Shown here: piece by piece, positions 7,888-16,371 of the stretch
How positions within the stretch are numbered: the stretch's first letter is position 1
How the letters are laid out: every line of letters starts with the position of its first letter
NCBI GenBank assembly: GCA_036399015.1
Contig: DASWNW010000093.1
Location: 1-64,000 of the forward strand
Direction: 5' to 3'
Source: QHVT01 sp036399015
Lineage (GTDB): Bacteria > Acidobacteriota > Thermoanaerobaculia > Gp7-AA8
Length of the DNA stretch: 64,000 nt
The notes under the pieces: model-generated
What the model was told of the DNA's origin: nothing
Databases searched by the model: none
What the model saw: the letters and a program-made list of their open reading frames with translations, nothing else
Program-made: the position numbers and the translations under genes

Positions 7888-8701
7888 GGGCCGATAGTAC
7901 GACAACGCGCGGAATGCCGGCGAGGTCGGGGAGGAAGGCGTCGACGGCGTAATGCTTCGCCTCCGCCAGGGCGCGCATCGACTGCTCCTGGCCGTACCCG
8001 ACCTCGAGCACGATGCAGCCGTGCGGGCGTAGCCGTGTGCGCGCTTCGTCGAGGATCCGCTCGACGATCTCCAGCCCGTCCGGCCCCGGCGTCAGCGCGA
8101 TCCGCGGCTCGTGAATGCGCACCTCCACCGCCAGCTCCTCGTATTCGCGCAGCGGGACGTACGGCGGGTTGGAGGCGATGACGTCGAACGTGCCGTCGAT
8201 CGACGACAGGAGGTCGGAGGCGGCGAACGCCGCGCGCGATTGCAGGCGGTCGCGGTTCCGCGTCGCCACGGCCAGAGCCTCGACGGAGCGGTCGACGCTG
8301 AAGACGTGCAGGTCGGGGCGCTCGCGCTCGATGGTGATGGCGATGCAGCCGCTTCCGCTGCCGACGTCGATCACGCTCCCGCCCCGCGGCGCCCGCTCCA
8401 GCGCGGCGTCGATCAGGAGCTCGGTCTCCGGCCGGGGGATCAGCACCCGCTCGTCGACGTAGAACTCGCGGGAGTAGAACTCGGTGCGACGGCGGATGTA
8501 CTGCAGCGGCTCGCCGTCGTAGCGGCGCGCCAGCAGCGCCTCGAGCGGCTTCGGGTCGACCGGCGTCTCCCCGAAGGCGAGGAGCCAGGAGAGCGGCTTC
8601 CCAAGGAGGTCGGAGAGGAGGAGGTCGACGTCGCGCGGGTTCACGCCGCGCTGCAGCGCGTCTTCGCGGTGACGCGAGCGGACGTCATCCAGCCGCTGCA
8701 T
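7874..8701 (-). CDS. prmC: peptide chain release factor N5-glutamine methyltransferase
   Basis: PrmC (HemK) methylates the Gln of the GGQ motif in RF1/RF2. The 275-residue protein has the N-terminal helical domain, the SAM motif DVGSGSGCIAI at about 115-125, and the catalytic NPPYVP motif near residue 178. Several starts are possible (8701, 8707 or further upstream); the inner ones overlap the ABC ATPase gene by only 17-23 bases. Order ABC ATPase - prmC - HIT with overlaps suggests one message. Confidence 0.95.
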   Translation of the reverse strand: MQRLDDVRSRHREDALQRGVNPRDVDLLLSDLLGKPLSWLLAFGETPVDPKPLEALLARRYDGEPLQYIRRRTEFYSREFYVDERVLIPRPETELLIDAALERAPRGGSVIDVGSGSGCIAITIERERPDLHVFSVDRSVEALAVATRNRDRLQSRAAFAASDLLSSIDGTFDVIASNPPYVPLREYEELAVEVRIHEPRIALTPGPDGLEIVERILDEARTRLRPHGCIVLEVGYGQEQSMRALAEAKHYAVDAFLPDLAGIPRVVVLSAHAAE

Positions 8702-9407
8702 CGTCATACGTGAGCTCGAGGAACACGTCTTCGAGCGCACTGTCCTTCTTGAGCTCCGCCGTCGTCCCTTCCGCCACGATCCGCCCCCGCTTGATGATGG
8801 CGATCCGGTCGCACACCGCCTCCGCCACGGAAAGCGTGTGTGTCGTCAGGAAGACCGTCTTCCCCTCGTTCGCGAGGCGGCGGAAGAGGAGCTTCACCTG
8901 CCGCTGCGCCAGCGCGTCGAGGCCGACCATCGGCTCGTCGATCACCAGCACGGAAGGGTCGTGCACGAGGGCCGAGGTGATGACCAGCTTCTGCTTCATG
9001 CCGTGGGAGAGGTTCTCGATGCGCGCGTCGATCCAGTCGCCGAGGCCGAACCAGGTCAGGAGCTCGACCGCGCGGGGCTCGCAGGCGGACCATTCCTTTC
9101 GGTAGAGATCGGCCACGAAGTGGAGCAGCTCGCGGCCGGTCAGCTTCTCGTAGAGATAGGGGCGGTCGGGGATGAAGCCGATGATGGCTTTGGCGCGGAC
9201 GGGCTCGGCAACGACGTCGATGCCGGCGATGTGGACGCTCCCGCTGGTGGGGAGGGAGAGGCCGGAGATGATGCGGATGGTGGTGGTCTTGCCTGCGCCG
9301 TTCGGCCCCAGGAACCCGAAGATCCCGCCGGGATCGGCGCGGAGGGTGAGGCGGTCGACCGCGGTGAAATCGCCGTATCTCTTTGTGAGATCGCGGATTT
9401 CGATCAT
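8685..9407 (-). CDS. ABC transporter ATP-binding protein
   Basis: A 240-residue nucleotide-binding subunit of the CcmA/NatA exporter type. Walker A is GPNGAGKTT, the signature is LSHGMKQK, Walker B is VLVIDEPMVGLD and the H-loop is TTHTLS; all catalytic residues are present. No permease gene is adjacent. The PF16949-like membrane exporter at 57885-59540 lacks an ATPase neighbour and is a possible partner, which is inference only. The gene diverges from the ECF sigma gene with 61 bases between the starts. Confidence 0.92.
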   Translation of the reverse strand: MIEIRDLTKRYGDFTAVDRLTLRADPGGIFGFLGPNGAGKTTTIRIISGLSLPTSGSVHIAGIDVVAEPVRAKAIIGFIPDRPYLYEKLTGRELLHFVADLYRKEWSACEPRAVELLTWFGLGDWIDARIENLSHGMKQKLVITSALVHDPSVLVIDEPMVGLDALAQRQVKLLFRRLANEGKTVFLTTHTLSVAEAVCDRIAIIKRGRIVAEGTTAELKKDSALEDVFLELTYDDAAAG

Positions 9408-9468
9408 CCGGGGGGCAGGGTATCATCCCCGGCTGGCAACCTTGGGGCGGGAACGCCCGTAAAACGGA

Positions 9469-10056
9469 ATGGCAGAACGTGACCAGCTCGACGACCGCAC
9501 CCTGGTGGAGCGGATCCTCGAGGGCGACCGGGACCTGTTCGGCGTATTGATGTCGCGCTACGAGAAGCGCCTCGTCAACTACGTCTATCGGATCACCCAC
9601 CGCTACGAAGAGGCTCACGATCTGGCGCAGGAAATTTTCGTGAAGGTCTACCTCGCACTCGACCGGTTCGACCCGAAGTACCAGTTCTCGACCTGGCTCT
9701 TCCGGATCGCGCAGAACAGCGCCATCGACGCGCTGCGCAAGAAGGCGATTTCCGAGGTGCCGCTGGCGCGGCCGACCAGTGACGAGCCGCAGGGGAAGGA
9801 GCGGGAGTTCGCCGACGACGGCATCTCTCCCTACCGCGCGCTCAAGAACAAGCAGCTCAGCGCCGCCATCGACGGCGCGGTCGAGAAGCTGCCGCCGGAC
9901 TATCGCGAGCTGATCCAGCTCCGCCACTTCGCGGAGCTGTCGTACGAGGAGATCGCTTCGATGAAGAAGCTGCCCCTCGGCACGGTGAAGAACAAGCTGT
10001 TTCGAGCGCGAAATTTGCTGAAAGACGCGCTCGGCTCCTTCGTGGAACCCTTATGA
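9469..10056 (+). CDS. RNA polymerase ECF-type sigma factor
   Basis: A 195-residue sigma-70 family factor with only regions 2 and 4. Region 2 contains AHDLAQEIFVKVYLALDRFD and the melting segment FSTWLFRIAQNSAID; region 4 is the helix-turn-helix LSYEEIASMKKLPLGTVKNK. It would direct polymerase to a small stress or envelope regulon. The stop overlaps the start of the next gene (ATGA), which encodes a zinc-finger membrane protein likely to be its anti-sigma. The bases GGCAACC at 9435 and CGTAAA at 9458 upstream could form an ECF-type autoregulated promoter, but spacing to the ATG leaves almost no leader. Confidence 0.93.
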   Translation: MAERDQLDDRTLVERILEGDRDLFGVLMSRYEKRLVNYVYRITHRYEEAHDLAQEIFVKVYLALDRFDPKYQFSTWLFRIAQNSAIDALRKKAISEVPLARPTSDEPQGKEREFADDGISPYRALKNKQLSAAIDGAVEKLPPDYRELIQLRHFAELSYEEIASMKKLPLGTVKNKLFRARNLLKDALGSFVEPL

Positions 10057-10508
10057 ACTGCGACGACTACTTCGAAGATCCGGAGACGAACGCGGCCCAT
10101 CTGGAGTCGTGCGCCTCCTGCCGTGCCCTCGAGGACGCGATGTCCGGCGAGCTGGACGAGCCGATCGAGGTGCAGCCCCGCCCGATCGGCGTCGACGCCC
10201 TCCCGCTGGCACCGTGGGAAGGCGCGCAGCATCGCACCTGGCCCCTCGTCGCGGCGGGGGCGGCCGCGGTGCTGATCCTGGCGGTGGCGCTCTTCCTCGC
10301 GGCCGGCACGCCGCCGCTGCGGGGGATCGTCCGCGCCGTCGCGTCGAGCTTCTCGCTCGAGGGGGCGACGAAGTTCTTCCAGTACTTCGGCTCGGGACTG
10401 CACGGCGCGCCGGCGATCATCCACGTCGGGATCGCGGTGCTGTTCGTGGCCATCAACACCATCCTCTTCCTGCTGCTGCGGCGGGCGCCGAAAGGGCTCG
10501 ATGTATAG
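10053..10508 (+). CDS. putative ZAS-type anti-sigma factor, membrane-anchored
   Basis: A 151-residue protein starting MNCDDYFEDP. Cys3 plus HLESCASC at residues 15-22 gives the H-x3-C-x2-C zinc pattern of ZAS anti-sigma domains, although the domain is short. Two hydrophobic segments follow (about 63-85 and 125-147). Position directly after, and overlapping, the ECF sigma gene supports the role of holding that sigma factor at the membrane. The trigger for release is unknown; no Asp23 or protease site is identifiable. Confidence 0.72.
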   Translation: MNCDDYFEDPETNAAHLESCASCRALEDAMSGELDEPIEVQPRPIGVDALPLAPWEGAQHRTWPLVAAGAAAVLILAVALFLAAGTPPLRGIVRAVASSFSLEGATKFFQYFGSGLHGAPAIIHVGIAVLFVAINTILFLLLRRAPKGLDV

Positions 10509-11388
10509 GCGCCTCGTCGTCCCGCTGATGTCCACCGTCGCGCTCGTGGCGCTGTTCTGGTGCATCCTCCCGACCGGCGCGACGGGTGCCGAACGGCGGC
10601 TCGCCACCGACACCTATGTCTACAACGAGAAGATGACGGTCGACCGGCCGCTCGCCGGGAACCTGCAGGTTTACGGCGGCGAGGTGACGATCGCGGACGT
10701 CGTCGCCGGAGACCTCTTCGTCCTGGCCAGCACCGTGACGTTCACCGGCGCGGGACGGGTCAACGGCGACCTCATTTACTTCGGCAGCCGCATCGCGAAC
10801 GACGGCAACCGCGTGCGCGGCGGGAGCTACCCGCTCTTCTCGGTCGAGGGGGCGGTGGCCTCCATCACCAAGAGCGCCGTGATCGCGTCGCTGCTGCTGG
10901 CGTGGCTGGTGGTGGCGGTGGTCGTGACGCTGATGAGCGGCCGGGAAGTGCGCGCGTCGTCGATCGAGGTACGCGGCAGCGCGCTGCACTGCTTCGTCGT
11001 CGGACTGGTCGCGATCACGAGCTTCGTCCTGACGGCCATCGCCTTCAGCTATCTCATCCCGTACGTGATCGGCATCCCGATGCTGGCGGCGCTGGCGGTC
11101 TTCGTCTTCCTGACCAAGGTCTACGGCATGATCGCCATGTTCCACGCCGTCGGGACGCTGGTGGCCGGCTCGCGTTCGCGGCAGCAGCTCTCCTCCCGCC
11201 GGTGGCTGCGCGGCGACCTGGCCATGGTGATGATCGGCCTCCTGCTCCTCGGCGCGATCCGCTTCGTCCCGGTGGTAGGGACGGTGGTGTGGGGGCTGAC
11301 GTCTGTCTTCGGCGTCGGCGTTGCGCTGGCGACGCGCTTCGGCCGGCGCGATCCCTGGTTCCTGGAGTTCCGGGCCGTGGAAGCGTGA
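10501..11388 (+). CDS. bactofilin-like beta-helix membrane protein
   Basis: A 295-residue protein with an N-terminal signal/anchor, then a short polymer-forming repeat region (residues about 40-105) with the alternating GNLQVYGGEVTI / GDLFVLASTV / GDLIYFGSRI pattern of bactofilin-type right-handed beta-helices. Four or more membrane helices follow (from about 118). It overlaps the anti-sigma gene by eight bases and completes a sigma/anti-sigma/effector operon. A role in scaffolding or sensing at the envelope is plausible but not shown. Confidence 0.7.
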   Translation: MYRRLVVPLMSTVALVALFWCILPTGATGAERRLATDTYVYNEKMTVDRPLAGNLQVYGGEVTIADVVAGDLFVLASTVTFTGAGRVNGDLIYFGSRIANDGNRVRGGSYPLFSVEGAVASITKSAVIASLLLAWLVVAVVVTLMSGREVRASSIEVRGSALHCFVVGLVAITSFVLTAIAFSYLIPYVIGIPMLAALAVFVFLTKVYGMIAMFHAVGTLVAGSRSRQQLSSRRWLRGDLAMVMIGLLLLGAIRFVPVVGTVVWGLTSVFGVGVALATRFGRRDPWFLEFRAVEA

Positions 11389-11400
11389 TCCGACGGTGGG

Positions 11401-11522
11401 GTTCCTCGGTTCCTCGGAGTTCCTCGGGTTCCTCGGAGTGGCTCGACCGCTGGCCCGCACCCTGACCCGAGGAACTCCGAGGAACCCGAGGAACCCGAGG
11501 AACCGAGGAACCCCGAGGAACC
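11401..11522. repeat. inverted repeat element 2 (TTCCTCGG x4 / CCGAGGAA x6)
   Basis: Left arm 11401-11437 has four TTCCTCGG units separated by 0-2 bases. Right arm 11467-11522 has six CCGAGGAA units. The spacer is about 30 bases. The unit is the same as in element 6. It lies between two co-directional genes and reads through as the N-region of the downstream signal peptide. Confidence 0.9.
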
Positions 11523-12997
11523 GCCTCATCCTCGCTCTCCTGCTGACGGCGCTCGGCGCCTCCGGCGCCATGGCGGGTGACTGCGGGTACCAGCCTTACT
11601 GCGACGGCCACAACTTCACCGGGCCCGGTCCTTACCCGCACGCGGAGGATCATCGTCCGGGCTGGATCGCCGTCGGCGGGACGCTCACCAGCCTGATGAC
11701 GCCGTGCCCGCTCCTGGAGGGGGATCGCGTGGGCAGCCCCACGCGGAACGAGATCCGGGCGACGGTGCCGGTGCACGTGCTGCTGCGGGCGGCGCTTCGG
11801 ATCGATGACGTGCAGGACGTGCCGGGCGGCGGCCGGTACAGCGTTCACTTCTATGTCGACGGCGTCGAGCGTGGAAGCGCGACGCGGGTGTTGAAGACGC
11901 TGCCGCAGGGGGACGTGTTCCACGCCATCGCGCTGGAGTTGCCGGCCGGCAATCACCACTACGAGGTGAAGGCGCGGACGCTCGACGGCGGCACGTTCAC
12001 GGCGGCGCTGGTCTGGACACACGCCATGGGGGTGCCGGCCGCGAACCCTGCCGGCCGCGTAGTGACCGACGAGCCGGCGGAGATCGGCGCGCGATGGACG
12101 GAGATCACGGCGCCGCTGCGCATCCGGAACGGCACCGGGAAGCCGCTCGACGTGCTGGCGCAGGCGAGCCTGCAGTTCGAGGGGGGCACGGCGGGCGACC
12201 GGATCAGCATCGGGTTCGGCCTCAAGCGCGCCGCGGACGCGGTCTACCCGCCGTCCGCGCGCAACAGCGACTTCGCGGTCGTCGTCCGGGACGGGATCGG
12301 GGTCTTCGACCACAAGCTGAGCGTCGGGCCGGGCGAATGGGATCTCGTGCTGTATGCGATCAACCGCCACGGCCGCACGGTCACGGTCGTGCAGCGCGAG
12401 CTCGCCTACGCCACCGTGCCGGCGGCCGCCGGAGTCGCGGCCGAGCACCAGGACAGCACGCCGGTCGTGGTCGACACGCGCAAAGGCGTCGTCCCCGAGC
12501 CCGCGCTCAACAACGTCGACCCCTGGCAGGACTGCGGGAAGTGGACGCTGCTCGACCAGTTCGCCGTGCCGGCGTCGTCCGGCGAGCCGGTCTGGACCGC
12601 GCAGGGATACGTCGAGCTCCTCGGCCACGGCGTGGATGACAGGCATACCAGGGCGGGCGCCTGGGACGATCCGGACGTGGAGATTGTCTTCCAGTTGATC
12701 GCCGAAGGCCCCACGCCCGTCGCCACCGAGGCGGGAATCCACCGCTTCGCGCTGCCGCGCGACCTGCACGGTTACTCGCTCTTCACCGACGCCGGGACGT
12801 GGGGGAACGCGCGGGGGAACACGGTGCGCGTCTGGGCGCGGAAGCGGTGGGGGCCGAAGTGCGGCTTCCGCGCGACGCGGGTCGAGCGGGGAGAGACGGG
12901 GCACGCGACCTTCCGCGTCGGGAAGCGCTATTACGTCTTCAAGCAGGTGCCGGCGGGGAGCTGCTACAACTACAACCCCTACCGGCCGCCGGAGTGA
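11438..12997 (+). CDS. secreted protein of unknown function, N-terminus encoded by a repeat element
   Basis: No family recognised. The frame encodes a signal-peptide hydrophobic core (LILALLLTALGASGAMA, then GDC) at 11525-11575, followed by about 475 residues of beta-rich secreted protein containing several Cys near both ends. No ATG precedes the hydrophobic core in a sensible place: the candidates are GTG codons at 11438 (chosen) and 11396. With either, the Arg/Pro/Asn-rich N-region is translated from inverted repeat element 2. A start codon may have been displaced by that element, or a rarer start is used. The gene follows the bactofilin-like gene but is not coupled to it. Other DNA-repair or metabolic roles are not suggested by sequence. 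Confidence 0.6.
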   Translation: MARPLARTLTRGTPRNPRNPRNRGTPRNRLILALLLTALGASGAMAGDCGYQPYCDGHNFTGPGPYPHAEDHRPGWIAVGGTLTSLMTPCPLLEGDRVGSPTRNEIRATVPVHVLLRAALRIDDVQDVPGGGRYSVHFYVDGVERGSATRVLKTLPQGDVFHAIALELPAGNHHYEVKARTLDGGTFTAALVWTHAMGVPAANPAGRVVTDEPAEIGARWTEITAPLRIRNGTGKPLDVLAQASLQFEGGTAGDRISIGFGLKRAADAVYPPSARNSDFAVVVRDGIGVFDHKLSVGPGEWDLVLYAINRHGRTVTVVQRELAYATVPAAAGVAAEHQDSTPVVVDTRKGVVPEPALNNVDPWQDCGKWTLLDQFAVPASSGEPVWTAQGYVELLGHGVDDRHTRAGAWDDPDVEIVFQLIAEGPTPVATEAGIHRFALPRDLHGYSLFTDAGTWGNARGNTVRVWARKRWGPKCGFRATRVERGETGHATFRVGKRYYVFKQVPAGSCYNYNPYRPPE

Positions 12998-13011
12998 CGT
13001 GCTCTCTGGAG

Positions 13012-13071
13012 GTGGAGCGGCGGCCGCTTCGGCCGCCGGCGTTCGGCGCCCGGGGGCGGGCGCCGCTCCAC
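13012..13071. terminator. GC-rich inverted repeat between convergent genes
   Basis: GTGGAGCGGCG at 13012-13022 pairs perfectly with CGCCGCTCCAC at 13061-13071, and smaller GC hairpins lie inside. It sits between the convergent secreted-protein gene and icd, so it is a likely bidirectional transcription stop; no T-tract follows, so factor-assisted termination is more likely. Confidence 0.5.
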
Positions 13072-13083
13072 AAGATACGACCG

Positions 13084-14319
13084 TCAGATGTTGTCGACGA
13101 TCGCGCGGGCGAACTCGCTCGTCTTGACCTTCGTCGCGCCGGTCATCTGGCGCTCGAGGTCGTACGTCACCTTCTTCTGCTGAATCGTCTTCGCGAGGCC
13201 GTTCTCGATGGCGTCGGCCGCCTCCCACCACTTCATGTGGCGGAGCATCATCACGCCGCTGAGGATGAGCGAGCCGGGGTTGATGACGTCCTGGCCGGCG
13301 TACTTCGGGGCCGTGCCGTGGGTCGCCTCGAAGATCGCCACCTCGTCCGACTCGTTCGAGCCGGGGGCGATGCCGAGACCGCCGACCTGCGCGGCCAGCG
13401 CATCGGAGAGGTAGTCGCCGTTGAGGTTCGTCGTGGCGATGACCGAGTACTCGCTCGGGCGCAGCAGGACCTGCTGGAACATCGAGTCGGCGATGCGGTC
13501 CTTGATCACGATCTTGCCGCCGGCGCCTTCCGGGCCGACCTCCGCCTCGGGGATGGTGACGCTCCCGAACTCCTCTTTCGCCACCTGGTAGCCCCAGTCC
13601 TTGAAGGCGCCCTCGGTGAACTTCATGATGTTGCCTTTGTGCACGAGCGTGACGGAGTCGCGCTTCGCGGCGATGGCGTACTCGATCGCCTTCTTCACCA
13701 GGCGCCGCGAGCCGAACTCCGACATCGGCTTGATGCCGATGGCCGAGCCCTCGCGGATCTGGCCGGTGTTGCGGCGCTCCATCGAGTTCAGGAAGCCGAT
13801 CACCTGATTCGAGAGCTCGGAGTTCGCCGGCCACTCGATGCCCGCGTACACGTCCTCGGTGTTCTCGCGGAAGATGACCATGTCGACCTTCTGCGGCTCG
13901 CGCACCGGGGAGGGAACGCCCTCGAAGTAGCGCACCGGCCGCACGCAGGCGTACAGGTCGAGCACCTGGCGCAGCGTCACGTTCAGCGAGCGGATGCCGC
14001 CGCCGACGGGCGTGCCGAGGGGACCCTTGATGGAGACGCGGTAGTGGGCGAGGTGATCGAGCGTCTCCTGCGGCAGGTACTCGCCGAACTTCTCGAACGC
14101 CTTCTCACCGGCGAACACCTCGTGCCAGTGGATCCTGCGCTTGCCGCCGTAGACCTTCTCGACGGCACCGTCGATGGTGAACTGCGTCGCGCGCCAGATG
14201 TCCGGCCCGGTGCCGTCCCCCTCGATGTACGGAACGATCGGATCGTCAGGGACGACGAGGCGGTTGTCTTCGTAGCCGATGCGGGTGCCGGAGGTGGGTT
14301 GCGCGATGCGGTTCGCCAT
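13084..14319 (-). CDS. icd: isocitrate dehydrogenase, NADP-dependent type
   Basis: Oxidative decarboxylation of isocitrate to 2-oxoglutarate in the TCA cycle. The 411-residue protein matches the length of the E. coli-type homodimer. IEGDGTGPD is at the N-terminus, the substrate serine lies in IRSLNVTLRQ, the phosphate/Mg region includes IFRENTEDVYAG, and the adenine-binding HGTAPKYAGQ carries the Lys-Tyr pair typical of NADP use. The start MANRIAQPT is chosen over an ATG 13 codons upstream because TACAGT ends nine bases before it. It is separated from nfo by repeat element 3. Confidence 0.96.
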   Translation of the reverse strand: MANRIAQPTSGTRIGYEDNRLVVPDDPIVPYIEGDGTGPDIWRATQFTIDGAVEKVYGGKRRIHWHEVFAGEKAFEKFGEYLPQETLDHLAHYRVSIKGPLGTPVGGGIRSLNVTLRQVLDLYACVRPVRYFEGVPSPVREPQKVDMVIFRENTEDVYAGIEWPANSELSNQVIGFLNSMERRNTGQIREGSAIGIKPMSEFGSRRLVKKAIEYAIAAKRDSVTLVHKGNIMKFTEGAFKDWGYQVAKEEFGSVTIPEAEVGPEGAGGKIVIKDRIADSMFQQVLLRPSEYSVIATTNLNGDYLSDALAAQVGGLGIAPGSNESDEVAIFEATHGTAPKYAGQDVINPGSLILSGVMMLRHMKWWEAADAIENGLAKTIQQKKVTYDLERQMTGATKVKTSEFARAIVDNI

Positions 14320-14328
14320 AGGCGGCGC

Positions 14329-14334
14329 ACTGTA
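14329..14334 (-). promoter_or_regulatory. candidate -10 element of icd
   Basis: TACAGT on the minus strand, nine bases before the icd ATG. A TTGCGG lies 18 bases upstream of it as a possible -35. The message would be leaderless. Confidence 0.5.
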
Positions 14335-14369
14335 GCGAACGTGGGGACGCGCCCGCAAGCGCGGGCGGA

Positions 14370-14461
14370 GTCTCAGAGTCTCAGAGTCTCAGAGAGAGGC
14401 GGCCGCCACCGCGACGCGGCGACGAATCCTTTGCGACTTTGAGACTTTGCGACTCTGAGAC
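14370..14461. repeat. inverted octamer-repeat element 3 (GTCTCAGA x3 / TTTGAGAC-type x4)
   Basis: Left arm 14370-14393 is three tandem GTCTCAGA. Right arm 14430-14461 is four octamers TTTGCGAC, TTTGAGAC, TTTGCGAC, TCTGAGAC. The unit is that of element 5. The element lies between nfo and icd, and the nfo reading frame continues through it to a stop in its left arm. Confidence 0.88.
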
Positions 14462-15327
14462 TGCACGAGCGCGCGGAGCGTGCGCATGTTCTCGAGATCG
14501 GAAACCGTCTCCACCGTCTTCGGCGTCTCCAGCACCTTCGGGATGCGGGTGAAGCGCTTGTCGGTGAGGAGGAAGCGGAAGGCGTCGAGGCCGATCTCGC
14601 CTTTGCCGATGTGCTCGTGGCGATCGACGCGGGAGCCGAGGGGCTTCTTCGAGTCGTTGAGGTGAAACGCGGCCACGTTGTCGAGGCCGACGTGGCGCTC
14701 CAGCTCGTCCACCATCCGCTCGTAGCCGTCGCGCGTGCGGATGTCGTAGCCGGCGGCGAAGATGTGGCAGGTGTCGACGCAGACGCCGACGCGCGACTTG
14801 TCGTCGACGCGGGCGAGCATCTGCCCCAGCTCCTCGAACGTGCAGCCGACGCACGTGCCCTGGCCGGCCGCGGTCTCCAGCAGCGTCACCGCCTTGTGAT
14901 TCGGGATCAGCGCGTGGACGGCGTCGAGCGAACGGGCGATCTGGTCGATGGCCGCGTTCGGGCCGGCTCCCATGTGCGCGCCGGGATGGAGCACCACCGC
15001 ATGAATCCCCAGCCGCTCCGCGCGGTCGAGCTCGTCGGCGAGGGCCACGATCGACTTGCGGTGGAACAGCGGGTTGTTCGTGGCCAGGTTGATGAGGTAC
15101 GAGGCGTGGGTGAGCAGCGGCCGGACGTTGCGCAGCGACTGGAACGTCGCGCAGTCCTCGGGCGTCAGCTCCTTCCCCTGCCACTGGCTGGAGTTCTTGG
15201 CGAACAGCGCCACCGCCGACGCGTCGATCGCGGCAGCGCGCTCGAAGACGGTGTGCAGGCCGCCCTTCGTGGAAATGTGAGCGCCGATGAGATCGCCGGG
15301 GGCGTCGGGGAAGCTGAACCGGGACAT
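14389..15327 (-). CDS. nfo: endonuclease IV (AP endonuclease)
   Basis: Class II AP endonuclease that cuts 5' to abasic sites in base excision repair, using a three-metal centre. The zinc-ligand motifs are present: GAHISTKGG at the N-terminus, VVLHPGAHMG, LLETAAGQGT, VCVDTCHIFAAG, FHLNDSKKPLGSRVDRHEHI and the late VLETP. The conserved part ends near residue 287 (MRTLRALV). The last 25 residues (Ser/Lys/Arg-rich, then AVAAASL) are encoded by repeat element 3, which also supplies the stop codon. The start is preceded by GGAG. It is the last gene of the argF-TonB/SH3-nfo group. Confidence 0.95.
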   Translation of the reverse strand: MSRFSFPDAPGDLIGAHISTKGGLHTVFERAAAIDASAVALFAKNSSQWQGKELTPEDCATFQSLRNVRPLLTHASYLINLATNNPLFHRKSIVALADELDRAERLGIHAVVLHPGAHMGAGPNAAIDQIARSLDAVHALIPNHKAVTLLETAAGQGTCVGCTFEELGQMLARVDDKSRVGVCVDTCHIFAAGYDIRTRDGYERMVDELERHVGLDNVAAFHLNDSKKPLGSRVDRHEHIGKGEIGLDAFRFLLTDKRFTRIPKVLETPKTVETVSDLENMRTLRALVQSQSRKVSKSQRIRRRVAVAAASL

Positions 15328-15345
15328 GGGACCCGCTCCAACGTG

Positions 15346-16359
15346 CTACTGGAGGCGGAAATTCACCGTGACCGTGTAGTAGACGTCGATCGGCTCGCCG
15401 CGGTAGGTCGCGGGACGGAAACGCCAGCGGCTCACCGCGCGCCGCGCCTCTTCGCCGAGCCCGGCCGGGAGGTCCTTGATCACCTCGAGGTTGTCGATGG
15501 TGCCGTCGCGGCGGACGATGCCGCGGACGACGACCGCCCCCTGGACGTTCATGCGCCGCGCGGCGGCGGGGTAGCGGGGGACGACGCGGTCGACCTCCTC
15601 CGGCTGCGTTCCGCCGGCCGGGACGGCGCTGTAGACGCCGGTCGTGCGCTCCACCGGCGCCGGCTCGGGAACCGGCTCCGGCTCCGGCTCGGTCAGCGGC
15701 GGCGGCTCGGCGGAGGCGGTCGCGGGGACGGAGGTCGTGGCGGTGTCGGTCAGCGGGACAGACGGCTCCGTGCTGGTCGTGCGGACGTCGAACTGCGTCC
15801 CCGAGGCGCTGATGTCGACCGCCTCGACGTCGGCGTAGGCGACGCCCTTCCCGTGGTCGATGGCGTAGAAGTCGTGGTCGCGGGTGTACACCGTCACCTC
15901 GCGACCGACGGCGAGGTCGCCGACGAGCGGATAGAAGATCCCGGGGCCGGCGTAGAGCTGCACGCGCTCGGTGACGACGCCCTTGAGCGGCGGGAGGCGG
16001 CGGATCGCGGCGTAGCGTTCCAGACGGCGGTTCTGCTCGAGCGTCCGCTCGAGGTTCGCCCGCTCGGCCCATCCTTCGAGGCCGTCGCCGGTGCGGACGC
16101 GCACCCACGCGCCGCGGTCCTCGACCATCGTCACCCGCTCGCCGCTCGTGGCCGTCGTGACCACGGGAGCGCGCGCGTGCGGCTCGGTGCGCACGCGAAT
16201 GCGGACCGGCAGCACGGTCAGGGTCTCGCTGGCCGCGACCTCGCTCCGCTCCCGGTCGCCCGACTTCAGGACGATGAGGCCGAGGAGCGTGAAGAAGATC
16301 ACGGCCAGGAGAATGACGATGATGAGGCCGCGGGTGTGCCGCGTCTTCGGATCGGCCAT
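15346..16359 (-). CDS. membrane-anchored SH3-like/TonB C-terminal domain protein
   Basis: A 337-residue bitopic protein. A single N-terminal membrane helix (about 12-31) is followed by two bacterial SH3-like domains (about 45-105 and 120-180), a Pro/Glu-rich linker (PEPEPVPEPAP) and a TonB-type C-terminal domain from about 255 containing RYPAAARRMNVQGAVVV and the closing YTVTVNFRLQ. The layout fits a periplasm-spanning energy transducer or an envelope protein that touches peptidoglycan. No ExbB/ExbD genes are near. It begins 12 bases after argF with a GGAAGAG ribosome site. Confidence 0.8.
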   Translation of the reverse strand: MADPKTRHTRGLIIVILLAVIFFTLLGLIVLKSGDRERSEVAASETLTVLPVRIRVRTEPHARAPVVTTATSGERVTMVEDRGAWVRVRTGDGLEGWAERANLERTLEQNRRLERYAAIRRLPPLKGVVTERVQLYAGPGIFYPLVGDLAVGREVTVYTRDHDFYAIDHGKGVAYADVEAVDISASGTQFDVRTTSTEPSVPLTDTATTSVPATASAEPPPLTEPEPEPVPEPAPVERTTGVYSAVPAGGTQPEEVDRVVPRYPAAARRMNVQGAVVVRGIVRRDGTIDNLEVIKDLPAGLGEEARRAVSRWRFRPATYRGEPIDVYYTVTVNFRLQ

Positions 16360-16371
16360 CGACTCTTCCGG

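Noticed and set aside
11054..13834. Very long minus-strand frame of 926 codons and similar long frames opposite icd, nfo, polA, ppdK and glyS
   Set aside because: Arg/Pro/Ala/His-rich shadow frames typical of GC-rich coding strands; the opposite strands encode recognisable enzymes.
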